From contig CP154956.1 of assembly GCA_039621445.1 (NCBI GenBank), forward strand, positions 52,135,386 to 52,199,385: a DNA stretch of 64,000 nt, written 5' to 3'. Below are positions 1-12,768 of this stretch, in pieces. The notes beneath the pieces were generated by a model. The model saw nothing but the letters and a program-made list of their open reading frames with translations, did not search any database and was not told the DNA's origin. Numbering within the stretch: the stretch's first letter is position 1; every line of letters begins with the position of its first letter. Position numbers and translations under genes: made by a program. The stretch is from Euglena gracilis. Taxonomy: Eukaryota > Euglenida > Euglenophyceae > Euglenales.

Positions 1-358
1 CGCGGTGGAGGGGAGGGGGGCGACCTGCGACGGAAAAACAGTGGCTCGGTGAGGGCAACGAAGCTCCTGAAAGCCACAAATGATGACACAGCGTGTGGGC
101 TTCCTGCGGCACAGATCCGCAAAAGGAAAAACTCCGCAGCTTCTCCGTTTGTTCGAAAAATTCGATCGTCAATAACGGCAATGGTAACCCCGGACTTCCA
201 ATTGTAACTCCCCTCCACCAAAATTTGTGAGGGGTTCTGGCCTTTGTGCCAAAGCCTGTTGTATGCTCACCCTGATCTGCACTGTCCCAGGTGAGTTGGG
301 GAACACCAATTACATTTTCAGAGCGAACATCTTCTGTGCTATTTGCCAGATCATAGAA

Positions 359-430
359 CCCGACACATCCTTGATCATACAAAATACAATACAACCCGAC
401 ACATCCTTGATCATACAAAATACAATACAA
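359..430. repeat. 36-bp unit, two tandem copies
   Basis: The unit starting CCCGACACATCCTTGATCAT at 359 begins again at 395, an exact period of 36 bp. Confidence 0.9.
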
Positions 431-532
431 CACAAAATCCTTATTTTTGGATATAAATGGTTATTTGTATATGTTTTTGTTATTATTATGCTTATATATT
501 ATATATATTTTTTATTCATTTATTATAGACAC

Positions 533-612
533 ATATTATTATTATTATCATTATCATCATTATTGTTATTATTATTATTATTATTATTCTTATTATTATT
601 CTTGTTATTATG
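533..612. repeat. (ATT)n-like microsatellite
   Basis: About 80 bp of TTA/ATT trinucleotides interrupted by single C and G changes. It lies immediately left of cassette copy 1. Confidence 0.85.
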
Positions 613-650
613 TTTCCTGTTCATCATTTAGGCGGGAAGGCGGGCACAAC

Positions 651-788
651 CTTGGGGGCCGTCTTGACCGGCTCGGGCTGCGCCGGCAGCGACACCGACG
701 CCTGCACCACCGCCTGCCGCCGCTTCAGCTCCTCCGGGTCCTCCGCCAGCCGGGCCTTCACCGCCTCCACGTCGATGTCCCACGCCTC
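651..788 (-). CDS. Coiled-coil cassette copy 1 (putative 138-nt exon)
   Basis: First of eight same-orientation copies. On the minus strand the block is preceded by a pyrimidine-rich stretch ending CGCAG and followed by AAG|GT, like an exon with 3' and 5' splice sites. Both ends are phase 0, and 46 codons are open. The translation starts EAWDIDVEAVKARL, continues as a Glu/Lys/Arg/Leu-rich heptad-like stretch, and ends in a Pro/Ala-rich tail (LPAQPEPVKTAPK). Differences from the group: Arg3 is Trp and Leu18 is Pro. No catalytic motif is seen and I do not recognise the family. It could be an exon of a minus-strand coiled-coil protein or a fragment of a mobile-element protein. Function unknown. 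Confidence 0.5.
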
Positions 789-1514
789 CTGCGGCACGCC
801 ACCCAGTGCCGGGCACAGCACAGACGGACGGCGGTGAGGGAAGGCTGCCAGCTGCCTGGCAAGCCCCACCCCCTCTGCCCTCTGTGGCATTCCCCAGCCG
901 CCCAAATGCCAGTGATCGCCATCCCCGCTGCTCACAGTTTCCCCCTCCTCCCAGCATGGGAAACTGCAAGGACGGTGATTGCCTTTCCTTCCTTCCCACG
1001 TCACCAACCCCCGCCAGGCATTATTTTAGAGGGCCCTTAAACACCTCACAGAAAAATTAATTCTTTTGGTGAAAAATGCCTTTTAACAACTTTCAAAATT
1101 CTAAAAATATTGAAATACCATTCTGGCAAAATCTTTCTCCAAACAAAAAGGAAGCCTTGGGGGGTAAAAGCCAACTCTAGGGAAAAAAATTGATTTCTGG
1201 CATCGCTCGAGGATTCCCTATCCAACCATATTTGGAAAACAGGGGTTTCAACCTGTTTTTATTCATTTTGGATCAGGCTTCTCTTTACAGGAAGAGGGTT
1301 ACCTTGTGCTATGGGGTGCCTGCCCATAGCAGTCCGGGGGGAGGGGTCGGTTCTGGACCCCAACGCCTGCTGGCCCGGATTTCCCTTGAAAATGGCCATT
1401 TTCAGGGACCCAGCACCTCCGGGGCCTTTAAATAACCTTAAATTTTTCTGAACTGTTCCCCACCCCACCCCATCACCGGCGCGGTAGGGGAGGGAGAGGG
1501 CCCAGGTGCCACAC
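789..1514. other. Spacer with one orientation of an inverted segment
   Basis: No gene. Bases about 903-1340 reappear in reverse complement at about 5186-5662, while the sequences on both sides of that segment keep the same orientation. From about 1320 the DNA resembles the G/C-stem elements (GGTGCCTGCC, then a TTGAAAATGGCCATTTTC core). Confidence 0.7.
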
Positions 1515-1652
1515 CTTGGGGGCCGTCTTGACTGGCTCGGGCTGCGCCGGCAGCGACACCGACGCCTGCACCACCGCCTGCCGCCGCTTCAGCTCCTCCA
1601 GATCCTCCACCAGCTGGGCCTTCACCGCCTCCACGTCGATGTCCCGCGCCTC
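1515..1652 (-). CDS. Coiled-coil cassette copy 2 (putative exon)
   Basis: Same 138-nt open block with the same CAG and AAG|GT borders. Relative to the group, Arg13 is Gln and residue 15 is Val. Asp17 (GAT) and Pro40 (CCA) codons differ silently. The block and about 400 bp on its right are duplicated around copy 3. Confidence 0.5.
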
Positions 1653-3179
1653 CTGCGGCACGCCACCCAAGTGCCCGGAACGGCAAAGACAGACGGCGGC
1701 GAGGGAAGGGCCAAAGCCTCCGACGCTGCCTGGCAGGGCCCCCTTCGTGGAATGCTCAGCTGCCTTAATGGTCCATTTGCTGAACCGGAGCATCCCTGCT
1801 TGTCCGTCATTCAGTCATTGCGGTGGTGTGGCTCAAAATAGAAACCTGGTATTTCAACTATTTTCAGGCTAATTTCGGTTATGTCAATTGTGCTGGAAAA
1901 CTGACACGTTTCCTGACCGACGGAGTGCCCCTAAATGCCTGGGCAGGCAATACTACCCTGCCTGCCTGGTCGTGGTCCAAAAAGTGCCCAAAAAGGGGTT
2001 TTTCTGGGCTCCCGTTGCCGTCGGCGCTGGAAAGGCCTCAGCCGAGTGCCCACATCGTTTCGGGCAAAAAAAAATGTTTTCGATTTTTTTTCGAATTTTT
2101 TGACCCGTTTTTGACCCAAATCCATGGGTTTCGGGCCAAAAAAAATGGGGCACTGGGAGGTTGAAAAACGCCCCCTTTTCGGCTATAAAAACAGCTTTTG
2201 GGGGTTTGGGGACCCAAAAAACATCGTTTCGGGTAAACAAAATTTTTCGATTTTTTTCGACTTTTCGACCTGTTTTTTGACCCAAAGTAAACGGGTTTCG
2301 CGCCCAAAACGGGGCGCCGGGGGTCGAAAAACGCTCCTTTTCAGCTCAACAACAGCGCTTCTGGGTCCGGGACCCCAAAAAACATCACTTCAGGCAAACA
2401 AAAATTTTCGATTTTTTCCCGACTTTTTTTGCCCAAAAATCCATGGGTTTAAGGCCAAAAATGGGGTGGTGGGGCCTGATAATTCAACCCGTTCACAGGT
2501 GCTGCAGGGCCTGAGGAAAACAGCCCATTTGGGGTGGGTGATTGAGGGTCCTGGGGTTTTGTTTTGGGTTCCAAGCGATTTCCTTTCATTACCCACCACA
2601 ATTGAGGAATATTTAAAATTTTGATATTTTTGACCTTAAAAGAAACCCAAAAAAACGGCTAAAAATGGGCTGTTATCGGGGGCAAAGCGTGCAGGTGGCC
2701 ATGGCGGCGTATTAGTGTAACAGAGTGCCACGGGCTGCATTTCAGCTTTCCACCCAACTCTTCATGCATAGCCGTTTCATTTTTGGGCCGATATTGGGGC
2801 CGTTTTGGTGGGGCCATTTTCGGACGTTTTCGGTGTTTGCCTTGATTTTTTTTGATTGAGGGTTGGGGTCAAGCCCAAAACAACCAATTTGGTTTGAGGG
2901 AGAGGGCAGGCCACCGGGGGGGGGGGGGTGCTCTATTAACCCAGCTCACTCTAGTTGCTCTCGTCGTCCAACATATCTTAGCAGACCTTGAGGTGCAGCC
3001 TTTCAAGCTCGGCTGCATTGCTGCTGGCTAAGGAAAGAACGTGGCTGGCGGGACCCCATAGACTAGGGGAAGAGACCTAAATGGCCCTCCCTCGCCCCTC
3101 ACCCCGCCCGTCCCACCATAATGTTGGCAAGGACCACAGCCCAACACGGCCAGTGGCGGAAGGGGGGACGGGGTGCAAC
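1653..3179. repeat. Duplicated cassette flank with ~165-bp tandem repeats
   Basis: 1653-2060 matches 3318-3715 and 2790-2900 matches 3795-3905. Between the two matches lie about three units of a ~165-bp tandem repeat (about 2055, 2222 and 2382), each built of a CATCGTTTCGGG start, T-rich and GACCC blocks, a CCATGGGTTT-like block and a GGTCGAAAAACGC block. The same unit recurs at 44-46 kb. No gene is seen. Confidence 0.75.
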
Positions 3180-3317
3180 CTTCGGGGCTGTCTTGACCGG
3201 CTCGGGCTGAGCCGGCAGCGACACCGACGCCTGCACCACCGCCTGCCGCCGCTTCAGCTCCTCCAGGTCCTCCACCAACCGGGCCTTCACCGCCTCCACG
3301 TCGATGTCCCGCGCCTC
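3180..3317 (-). CDS. Coiled-coil cassette copy 3 (putative exon)
   Basis: Open 138-nt block with intact borders. Compared with the group it carries four silent changes (Leu14 TTG, Ala36 GCT, Thr43 ACA, Pro45 CCG) and the Val15 variant, with no other replacement that I see. That pattern favours past protein-level constraint. About 100 bp on its right-hand strand side (2980-3078) is shared with copy 4. Confidence 0.55.
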
Positions 3318-4490
3318 CTGCGGCACGCCACCCAGTGCCGGGCACAACACAGACGGACGACGGCGAGGGAAGGGCCAAAGCCTCCGACGCTTCCTGGCAG
3401 GGTCCCCTTCGTGGAATTGCTCAGCTGCCCCAGTTGCTGAACCAGAGCATCCCTGCTTGTCTGTCATTCAGTCATTGCAGTGGTGTGGGTCTCAGAATAG
3501 AAACCTGGTATTTCAACCATTTTCAGGCTTTTGGGTTTTGTCGATTTTCCCGAAAACACATGAGTTTCCTGACCAACGGAGTGCCCTCGAATGCCTGGGC
3601 AGGCAACACTACCCTGGTTGTGGGCCAAAAAAAAAGTCCCAAAAAAAGGGCATTTCTGGGCTCCCATTGCCGTCGGCGCTGGAAATGCCTCAGCCGAGTG
3701 CCCGCGCACTTTTGGTTACGTGCCCTACCTCCCCCCCGCAGGGGGTTGGACCTTGGGTTGCAGCCCGAATTACAGCCGTTTCTTTTTTGGGGGGCCGATT
3801 TTGGGCCATTTTGGTGGGGCCATCTTCGGACGTTTTGGGTTGTTGCCTTGATTTTTTCTCCTGGGGGTCGGGGGCAAGCCCAAAAACTACCAATTTGGTT
3901 TGGGCGGGGCCACCTTAAAATGGCCAGAATTTCTGTTTTTGTTTTTTCTGGAATCACTATTTTTGCTCTCTTTTTATGTGGGATTTTGCGGGTTTTCTTC
4001 GTAAATCTTCAAAAATCATTTCATTTCGGGTTATTTATTTTGGCAGCAAGATTTTTCATGTTCCTGTGTGTAATTGCGCAAAATTCGGGGGGGGGCAGGA
4101 AAGCTGGTAGCTGGAGATGGGGGGGATTCTCTATGAATTCAGCTCAGTCAGGTTGCTGGGAAATTCGTCACAAATTGGTCATAAATTGGTCGTGCCCCCC
4201 CCCCCCAATTGGAAGCCCTCGGGGCTACCACTCGGCCAGTTTGCGGAATACATGGGGGGGGGGGGGCTTCGAATTGGGCGTCCTTGCGTGCGGTCCAAAA
4301 AACCTTCGGCGCTTCACGCCGCGTGTAAAAAGCCAGGTCCTTTGGACTTCTTTCGGCGCTTCGCGCCGCGTGTAAAAAGCCAGGCCCTTTGGACTTCCTG
4401 ACATGGAAATAACTCTTTTTTATGTGTATGTTCTTTGGCCAGAGTTCCTCGAATATGTCACTCTTTTTTGATGCCCCCAAAGAAACCGAT
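3318..4490. repeat. Duplicate flank and 48-bp tandem pair
   Basis: 3318-3905 is the second copy of the flank described at 1653-2900, lacking the tandem repeats between the two matching parts. At 4304-4400 a 48-bp unit occurs twice; each contains a TTCGGCGCTTC-type hairpin followed by CGCGTGTAAAAAGCCAGG. No gene is seen. Confidence 0.7.
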
Positions 4491-4775
4491 CAGGGGTTTT
4501 ATTTAAGACCAGGGGGGAGGGGGGTCCCCCCCACACCCACCCACCCCCTGCGGGCCCGGGGGGGGGGGTCCCAGGGGACCCACTCAAATTCCCCCCAAAA
4601 CGGCCAAAATTGCGAAAAGTGCTAAAAATAGCACTTTTCAAATATTTTCGGTGCCTTTGGCGCCGAAAAGTTTACCCCCCCCCCTGGGGGCCCCCCGGGG
4701 GGGGGGGGGGGGGCTCGTCCGGACCCACCCACCCACCCTACACCCCCAGGGGTCCAAGACCCAAAAAAAAGCCCT
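4491..4775. mobile_element. TIR element with G/C stems (285 bp)
   Basis: The left end CAGGGGTTTTATTT pairs with the right end AAAAAAAAGCCCT(G), 12 of 14 positions. The element is bounded by GAAACCGAT (4482-4490) and GAATCCGAT (4776-4784), a near-exact 8-9-bp direct repeat. Inside are C-run/G-run stems and the hairpin TCGGTGCCTTTGGCGCCGA. It has no coding capacity. hAT-like non-autonomous element by inference from target-site length. Confidence 0.65.
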
Positions 4776-5006
4776 GAATCCGATCCACCTTGCATTTGCA
4801 TGCTTGCAGTTTGCAAGCGCCTGGAAAACAAACGGCTGCCGGGGGGGGGGTGCTATTTAGATTTTTGGCGGGAAACCTGAATGTTGTTATTTTGGGGGGG
4901 ATTTCTAATTGGGTGGGGGTCATCTCAGCAGACCCTTTTCAACTGCACTGCTGCTGGTTGAGGAAAGAACGTGGCTGGCAGGACCCCATCGACCAGGGGA
5001 AGAGAC

Positions 5007-5075
5007 CTCCTCCAGGTCCTCCAGGTCCTCCACCAACCGGGCCTTCACCGCCTCCACGTCGATGTCCCGCGCCTC
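5007..5075 (-). pseudogene. Coiled-coil cassette copy 4, truncated
   Basis: Only the first ~20 codons remain on the minus strand. The sequence then joins a flank shared with copy 3 (GGGGAAGAGACC), so the DNA for the C-terminal half is deleted. A short GGACCT duplication marks the junction. The silent Leu14 TTG codon is shared with copy 3. Confidence 0.6.
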
Positions 5076-5185
5076 CTGCGGCACGCCACCCAGTGCCGGG
5101 CACAGCACAGACGGACGGCGGTGAGGGAAGGCTGCCAGCTGCCCGGCAAGCCCACCCCCTCTGCCCTCTGTGGCATTCCCCAGCC

Positions 5186-5856
5186 GCGGGGGGGGGGGGG
5201 GGTGCCTGCCACGCCGGCAGGCACCCCATAGCACCCCAAGCACAGGCACCCCAAGGCAACCCCCTTTCTGTAAAGAGAAGCCTGATCCAAAATGAATAAA
5301 AACAGGTTGAAACCCCTGTTTTCCAAATATGGTTGGATAGGCAATCCTCGAGCGATGCCAGAAATCAATTTTTTTTCCTAGAGTTGGCTTTTACCCCCCA
5401 AGGCTTCCTTTTTGTTTGGAGAAAGACTTTGCCAGAATGGTATTTCAATATTTTATAGATTTTGAAAGTTATTAAAAGGCATTTTTTCACCAAAAGAATT
5501 GATTTTTCTGTGAGGTGTTTAAGGGCCCTCTAAAATAATGCCTGGCGGGGGTTGGTGACGTGGGAAGGAAGGAAAGGCAATGACCGTCCTTGCAGTTTCC
5601 CATGCTGGGAGGAGGGGAAAACTGTGAGCAGCGGGGATGGCGATCACTTGCATTTGGCCCGGGGGGGTCAGTTTCCGACCCGAGTGCCTGCCGACCCAGG
5701 CAAATTTCCCTTGAAAATGGCCATTTTTTGAGCCCTGGCGCCTCCGGGGCCTTAACCCCCCCCAAAAAAACGCTTTTGGATGGGCTTGGATTTTTTTGAA
5801 ATTGTTCCCCCACTGTACCCCAACACAGGCGGTGGGGGGGGGGGGCAAGGCACAAC
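5186..5856. repeat. Inverted partner of 903-1340 plus stem-element fragment
   Basis: About 5186-5662 is the reverse complement of about 903-1340. It is preceded by CTCTGTGGCATTCCCCAGCCG and followed by TTTCCCTTGAAAATGGCC, both in the same orientation as in the first copy. The segment has therefore inverted in place. No gene is seen. Confidence 0.75.
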
Positions 5857-5994
5857 CTTGGGGGCCATCTTGACCGGCTCGGGCTGCGCCGGCAGCGACA
5901 CCGACGCCTGCACCACCGCCTGCCGCCGCTTCAGCTCCTCCAGGTCCTCCGCCAGCCGGGCCTTCACCGCCTCCACGTCGATGTCCCGCGCCTC
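5857..5994 (-). CDS. Coiled-coil cassette copy 5 (putative exon)
   Basis: Intact 138-nt block with Ala15 (as in copies 1 and 8) and Thr43 changed to Met. The left flank carries the ACACAGGCGGTGGGG motif also found left of copy 8. Confidence 0.5.
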
Positions 5995-6205
5995 CTGCGG
6001 CACGCCACCCAGTGCCGGGCACAGCACAGACGGACGGCGGCGAGGGAAGGACCAAGGCCGCCGCTGTCCAGCAGAGGCCCCTCGCGGCACTGCTCAGCCG
6101 CCCCAATGGTCCATTTGCTGAACTGGAGCATCCCAGCTTGTTTGCTTTCGTCAGCAACCGTGGGGGGTATATCTCTGGCTTCAGCGACGCCCCCGGGGGG
6201 GGGGG

Positions 6206-6412
6206 GCTTAAGAAGTCACAGGGGGTCGCGAAAAAATTTGGGTTATGGATGGAACAGGGTTACGGTTAGGAGTTAGGCCAAAGTTAAGCCTGCTGAGAGA
6301 TTAGTGTTAGGTGTGCAAGTTAGGCCTAAAGTTAAGCCGAACCCCTAACCTTAACCCTATTCCATCAATAACGCAAAAAATATTTGGACCCTCCTGGAAC
6401 TTCTTAAGAGCC
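6206..6412. repeat. Foldback repeat, ~70-bp arms
   Basis: GGCTTAAGAAGT at the left pairs with ACTTCTTAAGAGCC at the right, and the imperfect pairing extends inward about 70 bp per arm. The loop side contains degenerate telomere-like CCCTAACCTTAACCC. No gene. Confidence 0.7.
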
Positions 6413-6520
6413 GCCCACCGGGGGGGGGAGTTAAGGAATCAACTGCCTTGAGAATATCAGCTCTGTTTTCAACCCCCTTGTTCTTCTCTGAAAAAGAAGC
6501 CACCTCATTTGCATTCCTGC

Positions 6521-6890
6521 CATACAATTGCTTACCGACCCCCGGGGGGGGGGGGAGGGGGGGTCACTCCACTTTTTTAAAACCTTGTCAGTCACTCATT
6601 TTCAAAAAACCAGCCAGTCACTACCCCCCTCCGGGGGGGTGGGGGGTGGGTGGGGGTCGACCACTCAGAAAAACGGCCACTTTCCAGTCACTTTAGGCCA
6701 TTTTAGGCCCAAAAAAATTTTCCGGCGCCTTCGGCGCCGGGGTCACTCAAGCCACTTTTGCCCACTCCTGGCCGACCCCCCCCCGGGGGGGGGAGGGGTC
6801 CGGGCCAAAAACCAGTCAGTCACTTTGAAAAAACCAGTCACCCACCCCCCCCGGGGGGGGGGGGTGGGACAGTGCTTAAGCAATTGTCTG
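6521..6890. mobile_element. TIR element, 8-bp direct repeats ATTCCTGC
   Basis: ATTCCTGC at 6513-6520 is repeated exactly at 6891-6898. Left end CATACAATTGCTTA and right end TAAGCAATTGTCTG match at 13 of 14 positions. The interior has four C-run/G-run stems, several TCAGTCACT motifs and the hairpin CCGGCGCCTTCGGCGCCGG. No coding capacity. Related ends occur at 50.39-50.65 kb. Confidence 0.8.
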
Positions 6891-8149
6891 ATTCCTGCAA
6901 GAAAATTCCAACCGTCCAAATGCCCCCTAATTCAGGTTTGGCATTTTCACAAAGTTTTGAAGCAGACAGTGTGATTTGTTCTTTGTAAATAATTTCCAGG
7001 AATAACCATGGTTGAGAGCACGTTGGCAAACCATCACGCTTGCACAGACATCCACAAACATGACGACACATACCTTCACCCTTGAAGGTTTGGCTGCAGC
7101 TTTTTTGGTTCTGATGAATGCACACACTTTGAGTTTTTGACAAAAAAACTACATCTGTGGGCTGCAAAAAAAATGTAAACAAAAATGTAAAGAGAGACAA
7201 AAAACTGCCTGGTGCATATTTTCCTTCTCCCTGGGACATGCTGTTTCCGTCAGAACATGCTGTTTCCGTGGGTGGTTCCAAATTCCATCAGTGGCGCCAG
7301 GTGAATTGCAGCTGGTCTGGGCCCGAGGAGCGGGGGGGGGGGTTCCAGCTCAGAGGCCGGAAATTTTGGGCTGGCCGGAAAAGGGCTGTGGCTGAACCCT
7401 GGCCAGAACCGGGCCAAATCCAGTCAAACTTGTCCCCCCCCAAAAAAACTATACAAAACTGCAAAAAAAAAAGCCCAAGACACCAAATGCAAAATGTAGA
7501 TTTGCCAAATGCAGGGTGGATGAAAATTAAGGAAGACAAACATTCTGGTCAAAAAACCCAAAATTCTCCGTAATTCTTTTAAAAAGTAATTTTGAACTGG
7601 TGTCGGTTTCTCACGCCCACTTCCATGGAGCCTCACCCCATATGATAAAAATGGCTGGAAAATGGTCAAAGATGGTCCAAAAATGACAAAAAATGAACAC
7701 ATGCTGACATTATTGCCTCCTGATTGCATTTTTTGCCTGAATGTGTTCAGTTTCCTTACATGGGCAAAGCTGCTCGATGCATGTTAAAAGAGCGGTTGAG
7801 TACTGAATTTACCAAAATTACTTTCCGAAACAAGAATTTGCCAAAAAATATTTATCGTCAGATTTTTTTTACCAGTCTTTTGTTTTCCGTAATTTTTGTA
7901 TAACCCTGTATGTAAAATGTCAACCTTCGACACAAAATTTTGCTGGGTTGCCCATTGTCGACCCATTTCTGCCCATTTGTGACACATTGTTGCACCTCTT
8001 TAAGCAAAAATACGCCACCGTCCTTTTGGAGGCTGGACCTGTCGAGGGAGGGGGTTGTCTGAGTATAAAGGAAAAAGGCTGCTGGCTGGACCCCCCCTCC
8101 CAAAGGAACCCTGCTGGGCTCCCTCCAAGTCTTTAAATGACATCCTGTC
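6891..8149. other. Unassigned spacer
   Basis: No recognisable gene. A minus-strand frame is open over about 6838-7281 (147 residues, cysteine-rich in its middle), but it begins inside the mobile element and shows no family motif, so it is not called. Confidence 0.5.
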
Positions 8150-8618
8150 CATACATCTCTTTAAGGACCCTGGGGGGGGGTGCTGGGCTAGGGCTAGAAA
8201 TTTGGGCTGGCTAGAAATTTGGGCTGGCTAGCCCGCCCCCCCCCCCGGGGGGGGGGGGGGTGGACCCTGGCTGGACCCGAACAGGGGCGAGCTGGACTGA
8301 AATCGAAAAAATGCCCAAAAATGACCTGCAAAACACAGTTTTGAAAAAATGATGCATCTGAAACCCCCCAAAAATGCCCCAAACGCCCCCCAAACCCCAT
8401 TTTTGGCCACTTTTGAACACAGTTTTTTAAAAAATTTCGGCGCTTTGCACCGAAAAATTTTGGACTGGACCCCCAAAAAAGGGGCTGGCTAGCTGGGCTA
8501 GCAGCACCCCCCCGGGGGGGGGGGGGGGCTGCTGCGGCTGGGCTGGGCCCAAATCGGGGCTGGCTGCAGCCGCCCCCCCCGGGGGGGGGGGGTTCGCAAA
8601 ACCTTAGAGAGATGTATG
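8150..8618. mobile_element. TIR element, 8-bp direct repeats ATCCTGTC
   Basis: ATCCTGTC at 8142-8149 recurs exactly at 8619-8626. The 17-bp ends CATACATCTCTTTAAGG and CCTTAGAGAGATGTATG are inverse complements at 16 of 17 positions. Inside are repeated GGGCTGGCTAG motifs, C-run/G-run stems and the core hairpin TTTCGGCGCTTTGCACCGAAA. It has no coding capacity. This is the clearest element of the group. Confidence 0.88.
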
Positions 8619-9386
8619 ATCCTGTCCTGTCCCTGTTCTCATCACCACCAAATCCACCAAGATGGAAACGACAAAAAGCACCCCCGAGGTTCAAGGGCAG
8701 GTTGGATAAAAAGTGTCGCCGACCCTACCCTGGGGGAGGCTGCCCGGGCAGGCACTCCAAGGCACCCAGATCCGGCGCCCCCTACCCAGGGGGGGGGGAG
8801 GGCACGCTGGGGCAATTCTTCCGATCAGACAAGAAACTGCCATCAATGCCTCTGCAGGTCTCCAGGGGGCCCCATCCCAATCTTCCACAGGGGCAGGACG
8901 GGAAGGGGGGGGGAAACGAAGGTCAAAAAAAATGGACCAAATTTTGGCACAATCAAATTTTAGTGATATTTTTTTCTCATTGAAATTTTTTGGACTTTCA
9001 ATGGCATTTTTTGCTTCAAAAACCTCTCAAAATCAACATTTTGAGAAAATGTCGAATTTTTGGAAGGTGTGGGTTTTGGGTGGTTTTTGGGGGGACTCCC
9101 TATATGGGTCCCAAAATGGGTCAAAAAAAAACACTCGGTGCCGAAGGCACCGGGAAAATTTTTTCAGGTCCAAAAATTGGTGCTCCCGGAAATACGGGAT
9201 GAGGTGGTGGGGGGGGGGGGTGGGCGACCCCCCCCCCCCACCCACCATGCAGGGGGTGGGGGGTGGTCGACCCCCCCCACCCACCACCCTGGCTGTTCGG
9301 CCGATTCCCGTTCTGCCCTGCACAGGGGGTCCCCCCCCCCCGCACCAACCCAGGCGGTGGGGGGGGGGAGGGCCAAGGTACCGCAC
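8619..9386. other. G/C-run spacer
   Basis: No gene. It holds a CGGTGCCGAAGGCACCG hairpin near 9140 and mirror poly-C/poly-G stems at 9200-9360. 8850-8890 resembles the DNA left of copies 7 and 8. Confidence 0.5.
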
Positions 9387-9524
9387 CTTGGGGGCCGTCT
9401 TGACCAGCTCGGGCTGTGCCGGCAGCGACACCGACGCCTGCACCACCGCCTGCCGCCGCTTCAGCTCCTCCAGGTCCTCCACCAGCCGGGCCTTCACTGC
9501 CTCCACTTCGATGTCCCGCGCCTC
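9387..9524 (-). CDS. Coiled-coil cassette copy 6 (putative exon)
   Basis: Intact block. Replacements: Asp6 to Glu and Pro40 to Leu. Silent changes: Ala9 GCA and Ala36 GCA. Val15 form. The ~55 bp to its left (CACCAACCCAGGCGGTGGGG, then AAGGTACC) is nearly the same as at copy 7, so the conserved unit extends past the presumed donor site. Confidence 0.5.
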
Positions 9525-11282
<1,758 letters not shown>

Positions 11283-11420
11283 CTTGGGGGCCGTCTTGAC
11301 CGGCTCGGGCTGCGCCGGCAGCGACACCGACGCCTGCACCACCGCCTGCCGCCGCTTCAGCTCCTCCAGGTCCTCCACCAGCCGGGCCTTCACCGCCTCC
11401 ACATCAATGTCCCGCACCTC
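11283..11420 (-). CDS. Coiled-coil cassette copy 7 (putative exon)
   Basis: Intact block. Ala2 is Val. Ile5 (ATT) and Asp6 (GAT) codons are silently changed. Val15 form. Borders are intact. Confidence 0.5.
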
Positions 11421-12768
11421 CTGCGGCACGCCACCCAGTGCTGGGCACGGCAAAGAAAAACGCCCGCGAGGGAAGGGCCAGAGGCTTTCACCTGCCTGAA
11501 ACAAAATTTTTGCTGAAGGACCCTCTTGGGGGTCACTAGCTTACCATTTTGTTAGACACTGGCAAAAAGCCACTTGATAGACCCCCTTTCCCGGGGAGGG
11601 GGGTCCAGGGATCCCCCACTGGAAATCGCTCCGAGATGGGTTTGATGTTTTTTCGGCTGACTTTGTTCTAAAAAGTCCCAAAAATGTACAAGATTTGCGT
11701 TCTGTGTCCAGCAGTGTGGGTGCAGAAATTGCTCAGTGAAGTGGGATCAAGATCCTGGGCTCACCTTCAACTCCCCAGCCACAGCACCTGAGTGGTTCTC
11801 TGCGTTCCACATCTCCCGCTGCAAGGTGTGGCACAGCTGGCCACAGCCTCAGGCGGCGCATCGTCGACATTTTTGGAATGAAAATAACAAAGATATGACC
11901 CCAAAACCCCAAATATGTCAGCAGGATGTGGTGGGGTGCCCCAGGATGCGGAAACAGGGACTTTGGCAAATGGGGTGCCTAAGAGCAGGTGTCACCGCAG
12001 CATATAATATACACAAAACCCAGCAGGTGTGTTTAGAACCCTACAATGGCTGTCTCATTAACCTAGGATATTGACTGAAGCGATACCCTGAAATTTGGCT
12101 GTGTGAGAAATTGGTGGTTGGATGGGCAAATGCGCAAATGGACGGCGTGCTCAATCCATTTGTGCAACGGTGAAAATGCAATGTGTGCCAGCCGAAATTG
12201 ATGCGCTTGTAAAATGTTAGAACAGACTTTTTGGTCGGTTTGCACATCTGCACACACCAAACTCTTGTGAAACTAAACGCACAATCCATTTAGAGGGTGT
12301 GGCACCAGTGCAGTTTGGAAATCCTTAAATGCGAGGTACTCTGTTGAAACACAACAGAATGACCAGCCTGCAGGCCCAAATTTGGGCATCGGCAACTGAA
12401 GCTGTGAAAAAACATTTCTTAGCCCCTGAAACACCAAATAAACAACATTTTCAGGTTTTATCCTGAAAAACTGATTTTAGAAATGCCCTTCACCCCCATT
12501 ATTTTAGTTTGAAAGTGAGCCACGGTTCATTGGCTGAAAACGGATGACTGTTGACTTGAAAATCCCTGAGTTCATGGGGCCATATCATGCAGTACACTGA
12601 CATGCTTCATTTTGACCGTCTCAGATATACCTTACAATACTACCACTTTGAGCACAACACCTCCACAATCTGCTTTCCTCCCGTTTCCCAGAAGTCCCTG
12701 TTGCCAAGGCTTCAAAATGAAGGAGAATTTTGGTTGGTGTCCACAATTGTGAAAGCCACCATTTTGAT
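11421..12768. other. Unassigned spacer
   Basis: No gene found. Degenerate relatives of the 30-bp palindrome appear near 12125 and 12235. Confidence 0.45.

Larger units (their letters stand above)
1..650. other. Non-coding left edge
   Basis: No gene is recognisable. The stretch holds a 36-bp unit repeated twice in tandem (359-430) and a degenerate ATT trinucleotide tract (533-612). Short open frames here translate the AT-rich tracts and have no family features. Confidence 0.6.

Noticed and set aside
447-1040. Plus-strand Tyr/Leu-rich and His/Arg/Leu-rich frames opposite the cassettes
   Set aside because: The minus-strand frame holds the conserved borders, and silent differences fall in its third positions; the plus frames are shadows.
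6340-6362. Telomere or chromosome end
   Set aside because: Only one or two degenerate units inside a foldback repeat.
6838-7281. 147-residue minus-strand frame
   Set aside because: Starts inside a non-coding mobile element and shows no family motif or start context.
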